In this document: positions 61,501 to 64,000 of the stretch, piece by piece | Position numbering within the stretch: the first letter of the stretch is position 1 | Layout: every line of letters starts with the position of its first letter | Assembly (NCBI GenBank): GCA_028023455.1 | Contig: JAQFVV010006231.1 | Span: forward strand, 8,940,036-9,004,035 | DNA from: Epiperipatus broadwayi | Taxonomy: Eukaryota > Onychophora > Udeonychophora > Euonychophora > Peripatidae | DNA: 64,000 bases | Reading direction: 5' to 3' | The notes under the pieces: model-generated | The model's database searches: none | What the model was told of the DNA's origin: nothing | Seen by the model: only the letters and a program-made list of their open reading frames with translations | Translations under genes and position numbers: made by a program

Positions 61501-64000
61501 TTCAATACATGGTGTAGCTAAACAGAAAAAAAGAGATTTAGTGCAGTGTAGAATATAAATAATAATAATGCTTTTTTTATTATTTGTCTTATTTTTACAT
61601 TGTTAAAAAGATTTCATTTTGTTAACTAGAATCTACCTAAAATAAAAAAAATCAAATGATTATTATGAAATGATTGCTTACAAATAATGAAATGTTTCTG
61701 TAGCCATGCAGCAAAAGAATAAACATCTAAATAAAAATGCAGATGTAAGTTATCCAATAGAAATATTTATGACTCATCCTCTTCTGATCACAAAGTTGAA
61801 ACCTCTATCCAGAAAGATGTTGGTTAGAGGCGCTTAATATTCCTGAAGAAGTTAAATAAGATAGAATTTGAAGAATTGCCTATCTCAATTTTAGTTGATG
61901 AGAAATAAAATAACTTCTCTGAGCAGTTGTGCTATGTGATGATCACACACTTTAAAAAAAACTTCCATACTCCTCCTTTTTTTACATAGACAACACAAAA
62001 CTTTCTTTTTAAATGTTGTAAAATTACTGAAAGCAAAACTTGAGTAACCTGTTAAGCATAAGAAATTATATTTTTTATTCTATGTATAACCTTTCATTCA
62101 AATTCTTGCTTTACTAATTTTGAGTATCATATTGTCGATTACTAAATCAGCAATTACTTCTCTATGCATTTGATTTATTGTTTTGAATTATATGTTGCAT
62201 TGGTCTATATTGTGACTGAGGAGTCTGTATCAATCGTTATTTAAAGAAAAAATAAATAAATAAAAAAGTCATTTTAAAATCGTTTGTGCTTAAAATATAT
62301 ATATATATTTTTATATAAAGTTGATTTCAAAATAGTTTTTTTTTACCGCTTGTTTTTACTTTTTTAAATCAATTTAATTAAAAACAAGCAAACATGTTGA
62401 TTACATTCCTGTCTCTTATTTTAATCAGGTCTAATTTAATTCTAAAAGCGGAGATTTAATTTTGTGTTGTTGTTTTAGTTAAAATAATTCCTGGTTGGAA
62501 TTCCTAAATTAGATTGAGCGAGAGATTAAGATTTGCCCTGCCCTCAGAGGTAGAATTTGACAACAAGGATAGTTTATGCGGGAAATTGAGTGGGGATATA
62601 AATAACTCCAAAAATTTCATGGATTATTCTAGAGAGCCTTGACCAAGCAAATACTCCATCAAAGGAGTAGTTCAGCTTCCTATTCATTCTGATTAACCTC
62701 ATTCCACATCTGCAGTTCAGACATTTAATTTCTTTAAAAGCAAAATTTGTAGTTATTAAAACAATTTCGCTTTCGCCAAGCTGTTAAAATACACTGCTAT
62801 ATGTCTTGTAAACAACAATCTTTCGAAATGCCATGAAACTCTAACATAAGCCGGATTCCCAATTTCTCTCTATCTTGCTGCTGTCAAAATTCCTGAAGTA
62901 TGAACTAATACAAACTACTGGAACTTTACTTTACCTTAAGGTAAATATTTTATTTTATTCTAGCCAGGGTAAATTCTTTTAGTTAAATCTCCACTCAATC
63001 CTAAATGTAAATCTGTATTCATAATCAATATTTAACTTCATATTTAATGTTTGTTGTTTTTTTTTTTTTTGTATTTTGTAGTGTGTCTTGGAATCTTAGT
63101 TTTAAGATTCCAAGTTTGCTTTCAATTTTGCTTATTGGAGAGTGACTAGTGAGTTTGTATTTTTTATGCCTAACTTTTTATAAATACTTAAGCAGTCTTG
63201 TATAATTTTAAATGCTCATCTGTAATTATTTTATATCCAATAATTGATTTTAAATACCGTGTTTGCGCTTTTGCAAACTGCAAAATCTTTTGGCTGGCGA
63301 TTTTCGTGTTTATTGTTTTAGTTTCCGTATTTAGAGATTTTGTTTCTTCTTTTCTTATGTCTCTGAAATAGGAAACTGGAATTGTTCTTTGTAATTTCAT
63401 AAATCGCCAGCAGGAAGATAATATTTATCCCTTTGTAAATTACAGGTGAAAGAGATTTTCGTTCTGTTAAAGTATTTAATGCTTTAAGATTTTCTGCTCA
63501 TATGCACTCTCTGATAAACTAATTTATAAAAATCTAGGAACGTTTACATTTAGCTTCTAGATTTATTTTGATCTTTTACATGTAACTAAATTTTATTAGA
63601 GCGTGTACTCAGAACTTTGTAGATTTATTTGTAATTATTAGTTCACTCTTTTGAAATGCTTGGGCAGACTGAATTGCTTTTCTAATTATTTACTCGTCTC
63701 TTATTGAGATCTTTAATTATTATTAGTTTTGACCACTCGTTTGGTTGGGGATTTGCCTGTTTTAAACAACTGTTTTCCTTTCAACCTAAATCATATTTTT
63801 CATTAGTTCTTGGGGTAAATCAATCATCTTTGCTTTGAACGTAGTATAAGATGCAGCTTCGACTGGCATATGACATTCTTGGTCCCGGACGCATTTTCCG
63901 GGCCTAGAAAAGCTCACTGACGCTGGTTTCGTTGATTTATTTCAAGAACGTATTGTTTTCATACCTGTGAATGAGAAAACCAATGTTTAGGTGAATTCTC
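58543..64000 (+). other. intron 3' of last visible CKAP5 exon
   Basis: No further CKAP5 exon was recognised. From 58543 to about 62430 the DNA is T-rich with nothing I can name. From about 62440 to the end composition shifts to more GC, with a TATA-like box and a PBS-like end, described as a candidate LTR. Confidence 0.6.
62440..64000 (+). other. candidate 5' LTR running off the window
   Basis: Composition becomes more GC-rich. There is a TATA-like GGGGATATAAATAACTCC near 62590, and near 63870 CATATGACATTCTTGGTCCC + GGAC, where ...ACA could end an LTR and TGGTCCCGGAC begin a PBS. The same spot forms a CCCGGA/TCCGGG hairpin. If right, gag would begin just beyond 64000. Confidence 0.3.

Noticed and set aside
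63188-63400. 70-codon minus-strand ORF
   Set aside because: No family resemblance, and it lies in a candidate LTR; length is within chance expectation.

Overview
This is AT-rich eukaryotic nuclear DNA from an invertebrate animal. An arthropod-like source is my guess from the transposon mix; the sequence does not settle it. The only host gene I can support is the 3' half of one plus-strand gene, the microtubule polymerase CKAP5 (XMAP215/ch-TOG/Msps). Seven exons are present: 15706-15927, 42225-42338, 42933-43082, 43161-43694, 51915-52249, 52664-52790 and 58175-58542. All have AG/GT borders and phases that join without a break. They encode the end of the TOG4-TOG5 linker, the whole TOG5 domain, the following basic linker, and the start of the C-terminal helical domain. 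The exons for TOG1-TOG4 and for the C-terminus are not in the window. Introns range from 78 bp to 26.3 kb.

Almost everything else is intron filled with mobile DNA. From 1 to 15.7 kb: a decayed LINE split by two nested insertions (a 1.58-kb terminal-inverted-repeat element and an array of ~430-bp inverted and direct units); a nearly intact 5.0-kb Ty3/gypsy-type LTR retrotransposon inserted antisense (LTRs, PBS, PPT and 5-bp target duplication all visible, coding region broken); a GC-richer block; tandem repeats; and a large foldback just upstream of the first exon.

The 26-kb intron (15.9-42.2 kb) holds a second member of the same TIR family as the 1.58-kb element, with a perfect 8-bp target duplication. 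It also holds a pair of direct repeats (A at 22.07-28.5 kb, B at 32.8-40.1 kb). Each has a ~2.9-kb core interrupted by different later insertions: an RTE-type LINE and a ~1.9-kb insert in A, and a hAT element and a ~4-kb insert in B. Between A and B lie a Tigger-type element with a transposase remnant, a hAT element with perfect 8-bp target duplication, and an antisense ORF with a repeated coiled-coil-like motif. A and B may be the very long terminal repeats of an old retroelement.

From 43.7 to 64 kb the introns carry a decayed coding fragment, several candidate LTR relics, tandem duplications, a ~180-bp near-perfect palindrome, a 1.19-kb Tigger-like element, a small MITE and a compact tRNA-derived SINE with target duplications. 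I found no rRNA, canonical tRNA gene or CRISPR. The most useful observations are the A/B locus with its paralogous empty sites, the TIR family shared by two elements, the intronic palindromes lying in a transcribed gene, and a possible truncating alternative exon at 42723.
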